Of a stretch of 64,000 nt of DNA, positions 17,185 to 26,483 are shown piece after piece. This DNA is from UBA868 sp016776875 (GTDB taxonomy: Bacteria > Pseudomonadota > Gammaproteobacteria > Arenicellales > UBA868), in contig CP179198.1 in the NCBI GenBank assembly GCA_051201585.1, positions 434,001 to 498,000 on the forward strand, written 5' to 3'. Both the position numbers and the translations under genes were made by a program. The notes under the pieces are model-generated. The model was not told the DNA's origin and did no database searches. It worked only from the letters and a program-made list of their open reading frames with translations. Within the stretch, counting starts at the first letter, position 1. Each line of letters begins with the position of its first letter.

Positions 17185-18060
17185 TTAAACGAGGACGAAA
17201 GGCAGCATTATCGGCACGATAGCGATGGCGGCGATGTTCCCGAATCCTACCATGGCGGCCACTTTCATCGGCTCTTGATCGTATTGCTCGGCAACCAGAT
17301 AAACCAATACAGCAGGCGGAAGCGCACTGTACAGCAATAGGGGGCGGAATTGCTCTGGCGGTAGCTGGAGTATGGGCTGGATAATTAGCGCAATAACGAC
17401 TCCGGTCAGCGGACAAATGACGGCGCCCATTAAGCCGATCTTCCAGTCGCTGAGCTTCACATCCACAAGCCGAATGCCAAGTGTAAACAGCATGACGGGA
17501 ATCAATGCATCTCCCAACATCTCAATGGGAGTGGCGACTACACTAGGGATGGAAATATTTAGCAGGCTGACCAGAAGTCCAGCGATTGACGCAATAATAG
17601 TCGGGGAAGCTAACACATTACGCCAGTGGACCTTTTTGTCGACGATATATATCCCGACTGAAAAATACATCAAGTTGGTAACGATGAGAAGCACAATAGC
17701 AGGCGCTAGACCCTCATGACCAAAGGCAAGTATTGCGAGCGGAAGCCCAAGGTTCCCGCAATTATTAAACATCATGGGGGGTAAAAATGTTCTCGGATCA
17801 TATTTAAGTGCGATTGCAATCGGCCAAGCAAGCAGGCCTGAACCTAAAAATATGGCGACAGCCGCAATAGCAAGTTCTGGATATTGACCGAGATCAAAGT
17901 CCTGACTTGACATCACACTAAAAACCAAAGCAGGTAAAAAGACGTTCACGGAAAGCGTATTGATGCTCGCGATATCGGTTCGCCGCTTTAAACTGTAAAG
18001 ATAGCCAAGTCCCGCCACTGCAATGACCGGAATCATGACCTCGAAAATTCGGATGAGCAT
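17185..18060 (-). CDS. AEC-family (auxin efflux carrier-like) transporter
   Basis: A 291-residue membrane protein starting at ATG 18060 (MLIRIFEVMIPVIAVAGLGYLYSLKRR), the usual AEC N-terminus; an upstream TTG would add an unlikely polar tail. Ten hydrophobic segments are visible, with the conserved NCGNLGLPLAILAFG in helix 4 and IPVMLFTLGIRLV opening the second half. Bacterial members such as MdcF and MleP move malonate, malate or other carboxylates. The substrate here is unknown. Confidence 0.86.
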   Translation of the reverse strand: MLIRIFEVMIPVIAVAGLGYLYSLKRRTDIASINTLSVNVFLPALVFSVMSSQDFDLGQYPELAIAAVAIFLGSGLLAWPIAIALKYDPRTFLPPMMFNNCGNLGLPLAILAFGHEGLAPAIVLLIVTNLMYFSVGIYIVDKKVHWRNVLASPTIIASIAGLLVSLLNISIPSVVATPIEMLGDALIPVMLFTLGIRLVDVKLSDWKIGLMGAVICPLTGVVIALIIQPILQLPPEQFRPLLLYSALPPAVLVYLVAEQYDQEPMKVAAMVGFGNIAAIAIVPIMLPFVLV

Positions 18061-18212
18061 GTAAAGTGCGGGCCTATCGGGTGGATTACAACGCAAGTAG
18101 AGTAAACGGTATTTTCTCAGATCAGAAACATAAAACGAAGGTTGTTAGCGATATTTTTTAACCCGATCAAGATACAGAGTGCCGACCGCATTTAACGCTT
18201 TGCGAATAACCA

Positions 18213-18962
18213 ATGGATTCCATTCAAATCTATCTCATCACTGCCGCTATCTTTTTGCTAGGCGGTGCAGTCAAAGGTACAGTCGGGTTTGGGCTGCCGC
18301 TCGTGTCAATTACGCTGTTAACACCGTTTTATGGGCTGGTTGATGCGATTGGATTGATGGTGATACCGGCTGTCGTGACCAATTTTTGGCAAGCCCTTGC
18401 GGGTGGAAATTTCGGGATCTCTTGGCGCCGATTGTGGACACTCTATGTTTTTGGCGCAGTGGTTACCGCAATATCGGCAACCATACTGCTGCAGATTCAC
18501 TCCCGCTGGCCGATGGTTTTACTGGGCAGTGTGATCATCGTTTATAGCATTAGTGGACTGGCAGTCTGGCGTTATAGGCCGCCGGGCAAAAAAGAACGAT
18601 GGCTCTCGCCCCTGATGGGGATAAGCACCGGCTTTTTCACGGGTCTGACCGGGGTGCTTGTGTTTCCGATGACCATTTATCTCAAGTCTTTAAGACTGGA
18701 TCGTTCAATGATGATTCAGGCAATGGGTATTTATCTCGTGCTTGCAAACTTGACGGTGGCGAGCGTGTTTGGATGGCAGGGTGCTTTCCCCAAAGAGACG
18801 AGTGTTGTAGCGGTGATTGGCGTGGTGGCGGGTCTTGTCGGAATGGTTGTTGGCCGATGGATTCAGAAAAGGCTTTCAGACCTGGTTTTTGAGAGAGTGT
18901 TTTATCTTGCGCTTGGCTCCGTCGGACTCTTTATCATTTTGAAAGCGCTAATCTCGGAATAG
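18213..18962 (+). CDS. TauE/SafE (TSUP) family anion permease
   Basis: A 249-residue membrane protein with eight hydrophobic segments. The conserved repeat motif is visible twice: GGAVKGTVGFGLPLVSITLLTPF near the N-terminus and MGISTGFFTGLTGVLVFPMTIYLKSL mid-chain. Family members export sulfite, sulfoacetate or related sulfur anions, or carry other organic anions. A persulfide dioxygenase, which makes sulfite, lies 6 kb away, but the link is only suggestive. Confidence 0.87.
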   Translation: MDSIQIYLITAAIFLLGGAVKGTVGFGLPLVSITLLTPFYGLVDAIGLMVIPAVVTNFWQALAGGNFGISWRRLWTLYVFGAVVTAISATILLQIHSRWPMVLLGSVIIVYSISGLAVWRYRPPGKKERWLSPLMGISTGFFTGLTGVLVFPMTIYLKSLRLDRSMMIQAMGIYLVLANLTVASVFGWQGAFPKETSVVAVIGVVAGLVGMVVGRWIQKRLSDLVFERVFYLALGSVGLFIILKALISE

Positions 18963-18963
18963 G

Positions 18964-19788
18964 TTACCAGTATTTCTCATAATGAACTTGACCAGGCGAT
19001 CTGGGTTTATGGATCGAAAGCCCATATTTTTCCACCAAAATCTCAACAAGACCGCCTGCGGTTTCAAAGTGTAATGCCCCGGTTTTGCGATCCTCTTTTG
19101 GAATCCCAATCATTGCCGGATTGCCACAGGCAAATACGTGGGTGTGTTCAGCCGATATCGAAACGCCAAATTCGTCAATTAGTGTGTCATTGCGGAAGTA
19201 GTCCTGTATGTACTGTTTATCACCTCCTTCCCGAGTGACAAGCGGGATATAGCTAAAATGACTGTGATGGGTCGCTAGCGCTTCGATCTGAGATGCATAA
19301 GCAAGTTCAGACCGGTACCGAACACACTCCATCATAATGACTTGCTTACAGTTTTGAATACAGCGCTCGAGCATGGTCATGTGGGGCGCGACGCCGGTAC
19401 CTGTCGACAGCAAGATCATTGTCATTTCGGAATCGAGCTCGGGCAGTAGATAGGCGCCCACCATTTTGGGACGGACGTAGATTCGATCCCCCTCTTTTTG
19501 CTCGAATAGGAGGGGGGTAAACTCTCCTTCGGGGACGCGAATAATCAGGAGTTCGAGTAGCGATGGGTCATGAGCGGGAGTAATCGACTGGGACAATGAA
19601 TATGGTCTTCGGATTAACTTATTCTTGACCGGGTCCACGAGGCCAATGCTGACGTAATGGCCAGGGAGTCTGCCTGGAATGACTTCATCCGGTTTTATAA
19701 AAAAAATCGAAAGCCCGTCCGCAATGTGGTTGATACGCTCGATTGTTGCGTTATAACTCTCGACGCCTTCCGGCTTTTTTATAGACAT
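18964..19788 (-). CDS. Ferredoxin/flavodoxin-NADP+ reductase-like protein
   Basis: A 274-residue flavoprotein reductase. An FAD-binding barrel carries RRPYSLSQ (RxYS, flavin contact) and GDRIYVRPKMVG; the NADP domain carries MILLSTGTGVAPHMTMLER and VFACGNPAMIG. The C-terminus ends in VHYEKYW, an aromatic terminus as in bacterial Fpr-type enzymes. It would supply or withdraw electrons via a ferredoxin or flavodoxin. A Rieske oxygenase (50.4 kb) is a possible but distant partner. Its stop abuts the TauE/SafE stop. Confidence 0.83.
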   Translation of the reverse strand: MSIKKPEGVESYNATIERINHIADGLSIFFIKPDEVIPGRLPGHYVSIGLVDPVKNKLIRRPYSLSQSITPAHDPSLLELLIIRVPEGEFTPLLFEQKEGDRIYVRPKMVGAYLLPELDSEMTMILLSTGTGVAPHMTMLERCIQNCKQVIMMECVRYRSELAYASQIEALATHHSHFSYIPLVTREGGDKQYIQDYFRNDTLIDEFGVSISAEHTHVFACGNPAMIGIPKEDRKTGALHFETAGGLVEILVEKYGLSIHKPRSPGQVHYEKYW

Positions 19789-19897
19789 AAAAATATAATT
19801 TAACTAATCTGTCGGATCACTTGATGAGAACTCTTCGCAAGCGCACACTCTCGAGATAATACGCCACTAACGGTACACCAGTCCCTCAGAAGAAACA

Positions 19898-20623
19898 ATG
19901 ACCCTAACGCAATCAATACACGGTATACGTGCGGTGCTCTTCGACGTCTTTGGCACGGTGGTGGACTGGCGAAGCTCTATATCGCAAGAGGTGGCGAGCT
20001 TTGCCAAGCGTTATGATTTAGCGGTAGACAGCGAATCGTTTGCAGATCGTTGGCGCGCTCTCTACCAGCCTGCCATGGAAAGAGTGCGCTCAGGCAATAT
20101 TCCATTTGTGCCGCTTGATCAACTGCACCGAGAGAATCTTGATCAGACGTTGATGGAGTTCTCGTTACCAAATGCAAGCGAGGCCGACGTTGTAAATCTT
20201 AACCTGGCGTGGCACCGACTCGATCCTTGGCCCGATGTGGTCTCCGGATTACAGAAACTGAAGCGTGGATATCAGATCGGAACGCTTTCAAACGGTAATA
20301 TTGACCTGATAAAGAACATGGCTCGCCATGCAGGATTACCGTGGGATGCGATCCTGGGTGCAGAAGTGGCGAGGGCTTATAAGCCTCAACCACAAGCTTA
20401 TCTGGGTTCTGCAGCAGCGATAGGCTTCGAGCCATCGCAATGCATGCTGGTTGCGGCCCACAACGATGATCTAAAAGCAGCGATGGCGGTCGGTTTTAAA
20501 ACCGCTTTCGTGGCACGACCTTTTGAGCATGGCTTCGACCAAGAGACCGATCTTTTCGCGGAGGGGGAGTACGATATCGTGGCTCAAGACTTTATTGATC
20601 TGGCCGAGCAACTGGATTGCTGA
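19898..20623 (+). CDS. Haloacid dehalogenase type II (HAD superfamily)
   Basis: A 241-residue HAD hydrolase. Motif I is AVLFDVFGTVVDW with the nucleophile Asp and the FGT sequence typical of L-2-haloacid dehalogenases. Motif II is TLSNGNID, motif III the Lys in ARAYKPQPQAYLG, and motif IV VAAHNDDLKAAMAVGFKTAFV. The helical cap between residues 20 and 95 matches type II enzymes. True activity on haloacids is not proven by sequence; some members are general phosphatases. Confidence 0.86.
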   Translation: MTLTQSIHGIRAVLFDVFGTVVDWRSSISQEVASFAKRYDLAVDSESFADRWRALYQPAMERVRSGNIPFVPLDQLHRENLDQTLMEFSLPNASEADVVNLNLAWHRLDPWPDVVSGLQKLKRGYQIGTLSNGNIDLIKNMARHAGLPWDAILGAEVARAYKPQPQAYLGSAAAIGFEPSQCMLVAAHNDDLKAAMAVGFKTAFVARPFEHGFDQETDLFAEGEYDIVAQDFIDLAEQLDC

Positions 20624-20628
20624 TTAGT

Positions 20629-21489
20629 CTATTGATGTTGTCGCTCGGCCAGTACAACGGCGAGACCACTTAATACGACAATCCCGGCGCCTAACAATAC
20701 ATGGGTCGCGGGAATCTCCATAAAAAATAAGAAACCCCATAGCGCGGCCCAGACGAGCGTTGTGTATTCCAGTGCGCCCACGAGATAAACCGGGGCGTAG
20801 CGAAAGCCGTTCGTGATGGCGTATTGACCGAGTAACGCGACAACAGACAGTCCCAGCATCAGTAAAAGACTATTCAGGTCTGGCGTTATCCAGGTCCAAG
20901 GCGCACTGATCAGGCTGACAATTAAAATAGAAAGTGCGCCAGTGAGCAACATGAGTTCTGAGGATTCGGTTTTTGAAAGGTGTCGCGTGTAAAGGCCGAG
21001 TCCGGCAAAACTGATGCATCCAAAAATTGCTGCGCCCGCACCGATCCAGTCCACATCCGCACCTGTCGGCTGGATAATAAAAAGAACACCAATAAAACCC
21101 GCAATGACCGCAAGAATCTGTCGGCCATTAGGCGCCTCTGAGAGGATCATGCCGGATAAAACAGCCAGGATAATTGGATAAGCAGAAGCGATTGATATTG
21201 CATCAACCAGTGGCATCCGGGTGATCGCGTAGTAATAACTGAGAAACGCCGTCAGATTGAACAGCGCCCGTAATAAATGCGCGCCGGGTTTTTGGGTGAC
21301 TAGCCCGGCAGCGCCCCATCTGCTGATGCAAATAAGGGCAAATATGGGAACCATCACGACACTTCGTATCAGCAGCAATTGAAATAGCGAAAAATCAGCA
21401 GAAAGCCATTTCACCAGCGCGTCTTGCATTGAAAAAAGAAACGATCCCACGAGCGTGAAAGCGCCACCCAGGAGAACAACGCGTTTCAA
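20629..21489 (-). CDS. EamA-family (DMT) transporter
   Basis: A 286-residue ten-helix carrier. The first helix SFLFSMQDALVKWLSADFSLFQLLLIRSVVMVP and the conserved second-half segment GALEYTTLVWAALWGFLFFMEIP match EamA proteins of the RhaT/YdcZ-like group. It probably starts at TTG 21489. It follows the S-formylglutathione hydrolase gene by about 42 bases, so it may be at the end of the frmA transcript. Substrate unknown. Confidence 0.86.
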   Translation of the reverse strand: MKRVVLLGGAFTLVGSFLFSMQDALVKWLSADFSLFQLLLIRSVVMVPIFALICISRWGAAGLVTQKPGAHLLRALFNLTAFLSYYYAITRMPLVDAISIASAYPIILAVLSGMILSEAPNGRQILAVIAGFIGVLFIIQPTGADVDWIGAGAAIFGCISFAGLGLYTRHLSKTESSELMLLTGALSILIVSLISAPWTWITPDLNSLLLMLGLSVVALLGQYAITNGFRYAPVYLVGALEYTTLVWAALWGFLFFMEIPATHVLLGAGIVVLSGLAVVLAERQHQ

Positions 21490-21531
21490 GGCGTGACTGC
21501 CACAGTTATGCGGATCAAACGAAGATTACGG

Positions 21532-22364
21532 TCAACCAAGTTCCCGCGCATGATGGGCAACATGCTCGCCGATAAATGAACTAATAAAGTAATAGCTATG
21601 ATCGTAGTTTGGCTGTTTGCGGGCGATCAGGCTAAGGCCAGCCTTATTGAAGGCGGTCGCTAGTGCATCAGGCTTTAGTTGTTCCTCAAGAAAATTATCA
21701 GCCTCGCCCTGATCAACGAGAATAGGACCTGAAAACTTCGAGGAGGTGGCGAGCCACAAGCATCCCACTCCTGCCAGAGGGCCTGGTCAGGCCCGAGGTA
21801 CCCGGTAAATGCTTTCTGACCCCAGGGGCAATTGATGGGATTGCTGATTGGCGCAAATGCAGAGCATGACCGAAAAACATCGGGACGTTTGAGCGCGCTG
21901 ATGAGAGCGCCGTGACCCCCCATCGAATGGCCGGTGACACCTAGTCGCTGTGGATCGCATCCATGCGCCTGCGTCATTAGTTTGGGAAGCTCTTCAGTGA
22001 CGTAATCAAACATTTGATAGTTTTGATCCCAGGGCGAACGAGTGGCATTAATATAAAAGCCCGCACCTGAACCAAAATCATAATCATCGTCCTCCCCCGG
22101 CAGTTGAAGACCGCGAGGAGAAGTATCCGGCATGACGAGGATCAATCCGTGTTCTGATGCATATCGTTGCGCGCCGGCTTTTTCGGCGACGTTGGCCCAA
22201 GTACAGGTCAGCCCCGAAAGATAAAGTAACGCGGGCTTCGGTTCCGTATTTGCGGGGTCAGGATCAAAAATCGCAAATTCCATCTCGCATTTTGTGCTCT
22301 CGCTTTGGTGCCGATAGACTTGCTGTCGCCCGCCAAATGCGTGCATTTCCTGTAAACGTTCCAT
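21532..22364 (-). CDS. fghA: S-formylglutathione hydrolase (frameshifted)
   Basis: Hydrolyses S-formylglutathione to formate and glutathione, the step after FrmA. Start ATG 22364 gives MERLQEMHAFGGRQQVYRHQS, the family start. The nucleophile elbow is GHSMGGHGAL, preceded by LYLSGLTCTWANVAEKAGAQR (oxyanion region). The frame breaks near 21758: the first frame ends in non-homologous sequence while the second continues LWLATSSKFSGPILVDQGEADNFL and QPNYDHSYYFISSFIGEH with the catalytic Asp and His. One base appears to be missing from an AA pair. The merged length of about 277 residues is normal. It lies 10 bases after frmA. Confidence 0.93.
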
Positions 22365-22374
22365 AAATGAATAC

Positions 22375-23487
22375 TTAAAAAGTGACAACGCTGCGGATTG
22401 ACTTACCTTCATGCATGAGATCAAACGCAGTGTTAATTTCCTCAAGCGGCATCGTATGGGTAATGAGATCGTCGATATTAATCTTGCCATCCATATACCA
22501 GTCGACAATCTTGGGCACATCCGTGCGACCTTTGGCTCCGCCAAAAGCGGTTCCTCTCCAGTTGCGTCCTGTCACCAACTGAAATGGGCGTGTGGAGATC
22601 TCTGCGCCCGCCGGAGCAACTCCAATGATGATGCTCGTGCCCCAGCCTTTATGGCAGCATTCGAGCGCTTGCCGCATCACGTTGACGTTACCAATACATT
22701 CAAAGCTGTAGTCCGCACCACCACCGGTCAGGTCAACAAGATAGGGCACCAAATCGCCGTCGACTTCGCTGGGATTGACGAAGTGAGTCATACCGAATTT
22801 TCGACCCAGCGCTTCTCGCTCAGGATTAAGGTCCACGCCCACGATTTTATCGGCACCGACCAATCGCGCACCTTGAATCACATTCAGTCCGATGCCGCCG
22901 AGTCCAAAGACCACGACATTTGCACCTGGTTCAACTTGGGCCGTATTAATAACAGCACCAATTCCGGTTGTGACACCACAACCGATATAGCAGACCTTGT
23001 CGAAGGGCGCGTCTTCTCGAATTTTGGCAAGTGCAATTTCCGGAACGACCGTGTAGTTAGAGAATGTCGACGTGCCCATGTAATGAAACAGGCGATCAGA
23101 TCCCAATGAAAATCGACTACTCTCATCCGGCATGAGACCGCGCCCTTGCGTTTCACGAATGGCCTGGCAGAGATTGGTTTTGCCAGAGGTACAGTAATCA
23201 CAGGTGCGGCATTCGGGCGTATATAGCGGAATGACATGATCACCCGGTCGAAGCGATGTGACGCCTTCACCAACCTCCACGACAATGCCAGCGCCTTCAT
23301 GGCCCAAAATGGCGGGAAACAGCCCCTCGGGATCATCGCCAGACAGAGTGAACGCGTCGGTATGGCAAATACCCGTTGCTTTGATTTCAACGAGCACTTC
23401 ACCTTTTCGAGGTCCGTCAACTTTTACCGTTTCAATGCTGAGTTGCTGACCGGCTTTGACGGCGACAGCGGCACGACTTTCTATCAT
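22375..23487 (-). CDS. frmA: S-(hydroxymethyl)glutathione dehydrogenase / class III alcohol dehydrogenase
   Basis: Oxidises the glutathione adduct of formaldehyde with NAD. The 370-residue chain has the catalytic-zinc segment GICHTDAFTLSG, GHEGAGIVVEVGEGV, the structural-zinc cysteines CRTCDYCTSGKTNLC, GCGVTTGIGAV and the NAD-binding VVFGLGGIGLNVIQGARLVGA. Start ATG 23487 follows GGGGAAG. It heads an operon with fghA. Several enzymes in the window (MttB-like, DMGDH-like) can feed formaldehyde or methyl groups into this route. Confidence 0.96.
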   Translation of the reverse strand: MIESRAAVAVKAGQQLSIETVKVDGPRKGEVLVEIKATGICHTDAFTLSGDDPEGLFPAILGHEGAGIVVEVGEGVTSLRPGDHVIPLYTPECRTCDYCTSGKTNLCQAIRETQGRGLMPDESSRFSLGSDRLFHYMGTSTFSNYTVVPEIALAKIREDAPFDKVCYIGCGVTTGIGAVINTAQVEPGANVVVFGLGGIGLNVIQGARLVGADKIVGVDLNPEREALGRKFGMTHFVNPSEVDGDLVPYLVDLTGGGADYSFECIGNVNVMRQALECCHKGWGTSIIIGVAPAGAEISTRPFQLVTGRNWRGTAFGGAKGRTDVPKIVDWYMDGKINIDDLITHTMPLEEINTAFDLMHEGKSIRSVVTF

Positions 23488-23530
23488 GATCTTCCCCAAG
23501 AGATTGCTAAAAATTTCGACCTCTGATTAT

Positions 23531-23545
23531 ATAGAACCCTTCTAT
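23531..23545. promoter_or_regulatory. Short C-centred palindrome in the frmA promoter region
   Basis: ATAGAA, CCC, TTCTAT form a 6+3+6 dyad 44-58 bases upstream of the frmA start, in the gap to the divergent sugar dehydrogenase gene. A C-rich centre between AT-rich arms resembles operators of the FrmR/CsoR repressor family, but the centre is short and no frmR gene is nearby. Confidence 0.25.
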
Positions 23546-23569
23546 TTTTGAATAACCATTACTAAAAAA

Positions 23570-24721
23570 ATGTCTATCCCGTTTGGACGGCGACCCGATT
23601 GGAAGCTGGCGTCTCGCTTGTGCATTCTGATCTTTGCTGTGAGCATGTGTTTCGGGTCAATCGTCGCAGGTGCATCTGAGCGCCAGGTGTTTCAGGGAGT
23701 GCATGGCGCATTTACGGTGGAGACGGTAACGGCGGGTCTCAACCATCCGTGGGCGATGGCGTTTGTGTCAGAGCATGAAATCCTGATCACAGAACGCGAC
23801 GGGGCCCTTCGTCTCGTTAAAGCAGGAGAACTGGTGAAGCAGCCTATCAAGGGCCTGCCGGAAATTTCGGCTGAAAATGACCAGGGGGGATTACTGGATA
23901 TCGCGCTTGACCCTCGTTTCAGGATTAACCGACGAGTTTGTTTTTCTTACGCCGCAGGAGACGAAAACGGCCGAGGAACCAATATCGCTTGTGGTCATTA
24001 TCGGGATAATGCCCTCGATGATGTTCAGGTGATATTTAGCGCAGCACCGAAGAATCAATCGGGTCGGCATTTTGGTAGCCGATTGTTGTTTGCTGATGGC
24101 TTTCTTTATGCGACCTTGGGGGATCGAGGCGTACGACCACAAGCGCAAGATCTGGGTTCCCATCCAGGCTCAGTGATCCGCATCTTGCCTGATGGCGGGA
24201 TTCCTGCAGACAATCCCTTCATTAATCGACCGGGCGCCCTGCCGGAGATTTATACCTTTGGAAATCGTAATCCGCAGGGACTGACCTTGAATTCGGTGAC
24301 CGGTGAAATCTGGATGCATGAACATGGTCCGCGCGGTGGAGACGAATTAAATCGGATGATTAAAGGGGCAAATTACGGATGGCCCGTTATTAGTTATGGG
24401 AAAGAGTATTTTTTGCCTAAAGCGGTGGGGCAGGGAACACATCAAGCGGGCATGCAGCAGCCGGTTCATTATTGGACGCCGTCCATCGCCCCGTCCGGTA
24501 TGACGTTTTATCATGGTGAAAAATTTCCTGCGTGGCAGAACAGTTTGTTCATAGGATCATTAAAGTTTCAGGAGTTAGTCCGGTTGGAACTTAAAAATGG
24601 CGTGGTGGTGACCGAAGAAAAACTGTTGAGTCAGCAATACGGACGTATTCGTGATGTTCGGGTTGGGCCCGATGATGCGCTTTATGTGTTGATGGATGCA
24701 AAAAACGGCAAGCTTGCTTAA
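23570..24721 (+). CDS. PQQ-dependent aldose sugar dehydrogenase-like protein
   Basis: A 383-residue exported six-bladed propeller of the YliI/soluble glucose dehydrogenase group. A signal peptide covers about residues 1-37. Family motifs follow: GLNHPWAMAFVSEHEILITERDG, GGLLDIALDPRF, HFGSRLLFADGFLYATLGDRG, IYTFGNRNPQGLTLN and EHGPRGGDELNRM. Such enzymes oxidise aldose sugars in the periplasm with PQQ. The first propeller strand and the His near PWAM-type motifs are conserved, but cofactor and substrate cannot be confirmed from sequence. Confidence 0.88.
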   Translation: MSIPFGRRPDWKLASRLCILIFAVSMCFGSIVAGASERQVFQGVHGAFTVETVTAGLNHPWAMAFVSEHEILITERDGALRLVKAGELVKQPIKGLPEISAENDQGGLLDIALDPRFRINRRVCFSYAAGDENGRGTNIACGHYRDNALDDVQVIFSAAPKNQSGRHFGSRLLFADGFLYATLGDRGVRPQAQDLGSHPGSVIRILPDGGIPADNPFINRPGALPEIYTFGNRNPQGLTLNSVTGEIWMHEHGPRGGDELNRMIKGANYGWPVISYGKEYFLPKAVGQGTHQAGMQQPVHYWTPSIAPSGMTFYHGEKFPAWQNSLFIGSLKFQELVRLELKNGVVVTEEKLLSQQYGRIRDVRVGPDDALYVLMDAKNGKLA

Positions 24722-24785
24722 AATTATGCCGACGCCTTGAAAGTAATGAACGGTATGATCAAATGATGTTACGGAGAATAGCCAC

Positions 24786-26021
24786 ATGAAACTGACCGAC
24801 CTCGAGATATTTGTTGTTGGAAACCCGCCACCGGGTTGGGGCGGTCGATACTTTATTTTTGTCAAACTGACGACCGACAACGGCATAACGGGCTTTGGCG
24901 AAGTCTATTCAGCGTCGGTGGGTCCCGATGCGATGCGGGGGGTGATTGAGGATGTGTTCTCCCGACACATGCTCGGAGAGAACCCGGAAAATATTGAATT
25001 AATGTTTCGTCGTGCGTATTCCTCTGGCTTTACCCAAAGACCTGATTTGACAGTCATGGGCGCGTTTTCGGGCCTTGAGATCGCGTGCTGGGATATTCTT
25101 GGCAAAGCGCATGAGCGGCCGATCTATGCGCTTATCGGCGGCTTGATGAATGAGCGAGTGCGCGCCTACAGTTATCTTTATCCTTTGCCCCATCATGATA
25201 TTAATGCGTTCTGGAACCGCGTTGATCTGGCAGCGGAGAGTGCAAGCCAGATGGTAGAACAGGGATTTACGGCGTTAAAGTTTGATCCGGCGGGACCTTA
25301 TACCCTGAGAGGTGGTCATCAACCCTCGCTTAGTGACATTTCACAATCGGTTTTGTTTTGTAAGCGTATCCGCGATGCGGTGGGGGATCGGGCTGACCTG
25401 TTATTCGGAACGCATGGTCAGTTTACAACCTCAGGCGCCATTCGATTGGCTCGCCAACTTGAACCGTTTGATCCCCTGTGGTTCGAAGAGCCATGTCCGC
25501 CTGATAATTTTCTGGAGTTTGAAAAAATTGCCCGTCAATGTCGAATTCCGATTGCAACGGGCGAGCGATTAACGACAAAAGCCGAATTCTCTGCATTACT
25601 GCGCACAGGCGGCGTATCAATCCTACAGCCTGCTTTGGGTCGGTCGGGCGGTATTCTTGAGACCAAAAAAATTGCGGCGATCGCCGAGCCGTTTAATGCC
25701 CAGGTTGCGCCTCATCTGTACGCGGGCCCGGTGGAGTGGGCCGCCAATATTCAACTGGCCGCAAATATCCCTAACCTGTTGATGGTCGAGACCATACAAA
25801 CGGGCGGAGAATTTCACCGACAACTTATCGGGGACACGATTCGCTGGGACGCGGGTTATATTGATGTGCCTACCGCACCAGGTTTAGGGATCGAATTCAA
25901 TGAATCACTCGCGTTGGCGCATCCGTGGCAGGGACAAGGCTTGCATCTTGAGATGCAAGAGGCGCCTTGTCGATATGATTCGGAAAACCAATTCTTGGGC
26001 GGTGCGCCACCTATCAAATGA
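24786..26021 (+). CDS. Mandelate racemase/muconate lactonizing enzyme family protein
   Basis: An enolase-superfamily enzyme of 411 residues. The N-terminal capping domain has GRYFIFVKLTTDNGITGFGE. In the barrel are FTALKFDPAGP (base region), GTHGQFTTSGAIRLA, WFEEPCPPDN, IATGERLTTKAEF (metal Glu) and APHLYAGPVEWAANIQLA (His). This set resembles sugar-acid dehydratases of the mannonate/galactonate group more than racemases. It follows a PQQ sugar dehydrogenase by 64 bases on the same strand, which fits oxidation of a sugar to an acid and then dehydration (inference). Confidence 0.85.
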   Translation: MKLTDLEIFVVGNPPPGWGGRYFIFVKLTTDNGITGFGEVYSASVGPDAMRGVIEDVFSRHMLGENPENIELMFRRAYSSGFTQRPDLTVMGAFSGLEIACWDILGKAHERPIYALIGGLMNERVRAYSYLYPLPHHDINAFWNRVDLAAESASQMVEQGFTALKFDPAGPYTLRGGHQPSLSDISQSVLFCKRIRDAVGDRADLLFGTHGQFTTSGAIRLARQLEPFDPLWFEEPCPPDNFLEFEKIARQCRIPIATGERLTTKAEFSALLRTGGVSILQPALGRSGGILETKKIAAIAEPFNAQVAPHLYAGPVEWAANIQLAANIPNLLMVETIQTGGEFHRQLIGDTIRWDAGYIDVPTAPGLGIEFNESLALAHPWQGQGLHLEMQEAPCRYDSENQFLGGAPPIK

Positions 26022-26464
26022 GCTCGATAGAGCACGTTAATCACTTTCACTGGAGATGCATGCACACCTGGAAGCGTGCATCCAAGAATACGTTGTGGTG
26101 TCTTTTGGGTTGCTCGATCGGAGATTTTGGAACAATTTTTTTCTTTCAGGTCTCGGGGATAGGTTGGCCGGTTTGGGCAATAATGTCGCTGGCGATTGTC
26201 AATGGTATCCTCACGTCGATCGCGCTTGAGACCGTCATTCTGTCAAGACAGATGACACTGGCCCTTGCGTTTCGTACTGCTGTTGGCATGTCGCTTATTT
26301 CAATGATCTCAATGGAGATTGCCATGAATACGGTAGACGTATTGTTGACCGGCGGCGCGTTTCTGACCTGGTGGGTCATACCGGTGATGTTGCTTGCAGG
26401 GTTTATCACCCCACTGCCCTATAACTACTGGCGATTAAAAGCACTTAATAAACCTTGCCATTAA
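26018..26464 (+). CDS. DUF4396 membrane protein
   Basis: A 148-residue membrane protein starting in an ATGA overlap with the upstream enolase-superfamily gene, so probably translationally coupled. The pattern WKRASKNTLWCLLGCSIGDFGTIFFFQ, then SMEIAMNTVDVLLTGG and the C-terminal PLPYNYWRLKALNKPCH, is that of DUF4396. Four hydrophobic segments are visible, with a His-rich start (HVNHFHWRCMH). Function unknown; the conserved cysteines and histidines could bind a metal. Confidence 0.8.
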   Translation: MSSIEHVNHFHWRCMHTWKRASKNTLWCLLGCSIGDFGTIFFFQVSGIGWPVWAIMSLAIVNGILTSIALETVILSRQMTLALAFRTAVGMSLISMISMEIAMNTVDVLLTGGAFLTWWVIPVMLLAGFITPLPYNYWRLKALNKPCH

Positions 26465-26483
26465 GGCGGGGCAGGCGTTTTGT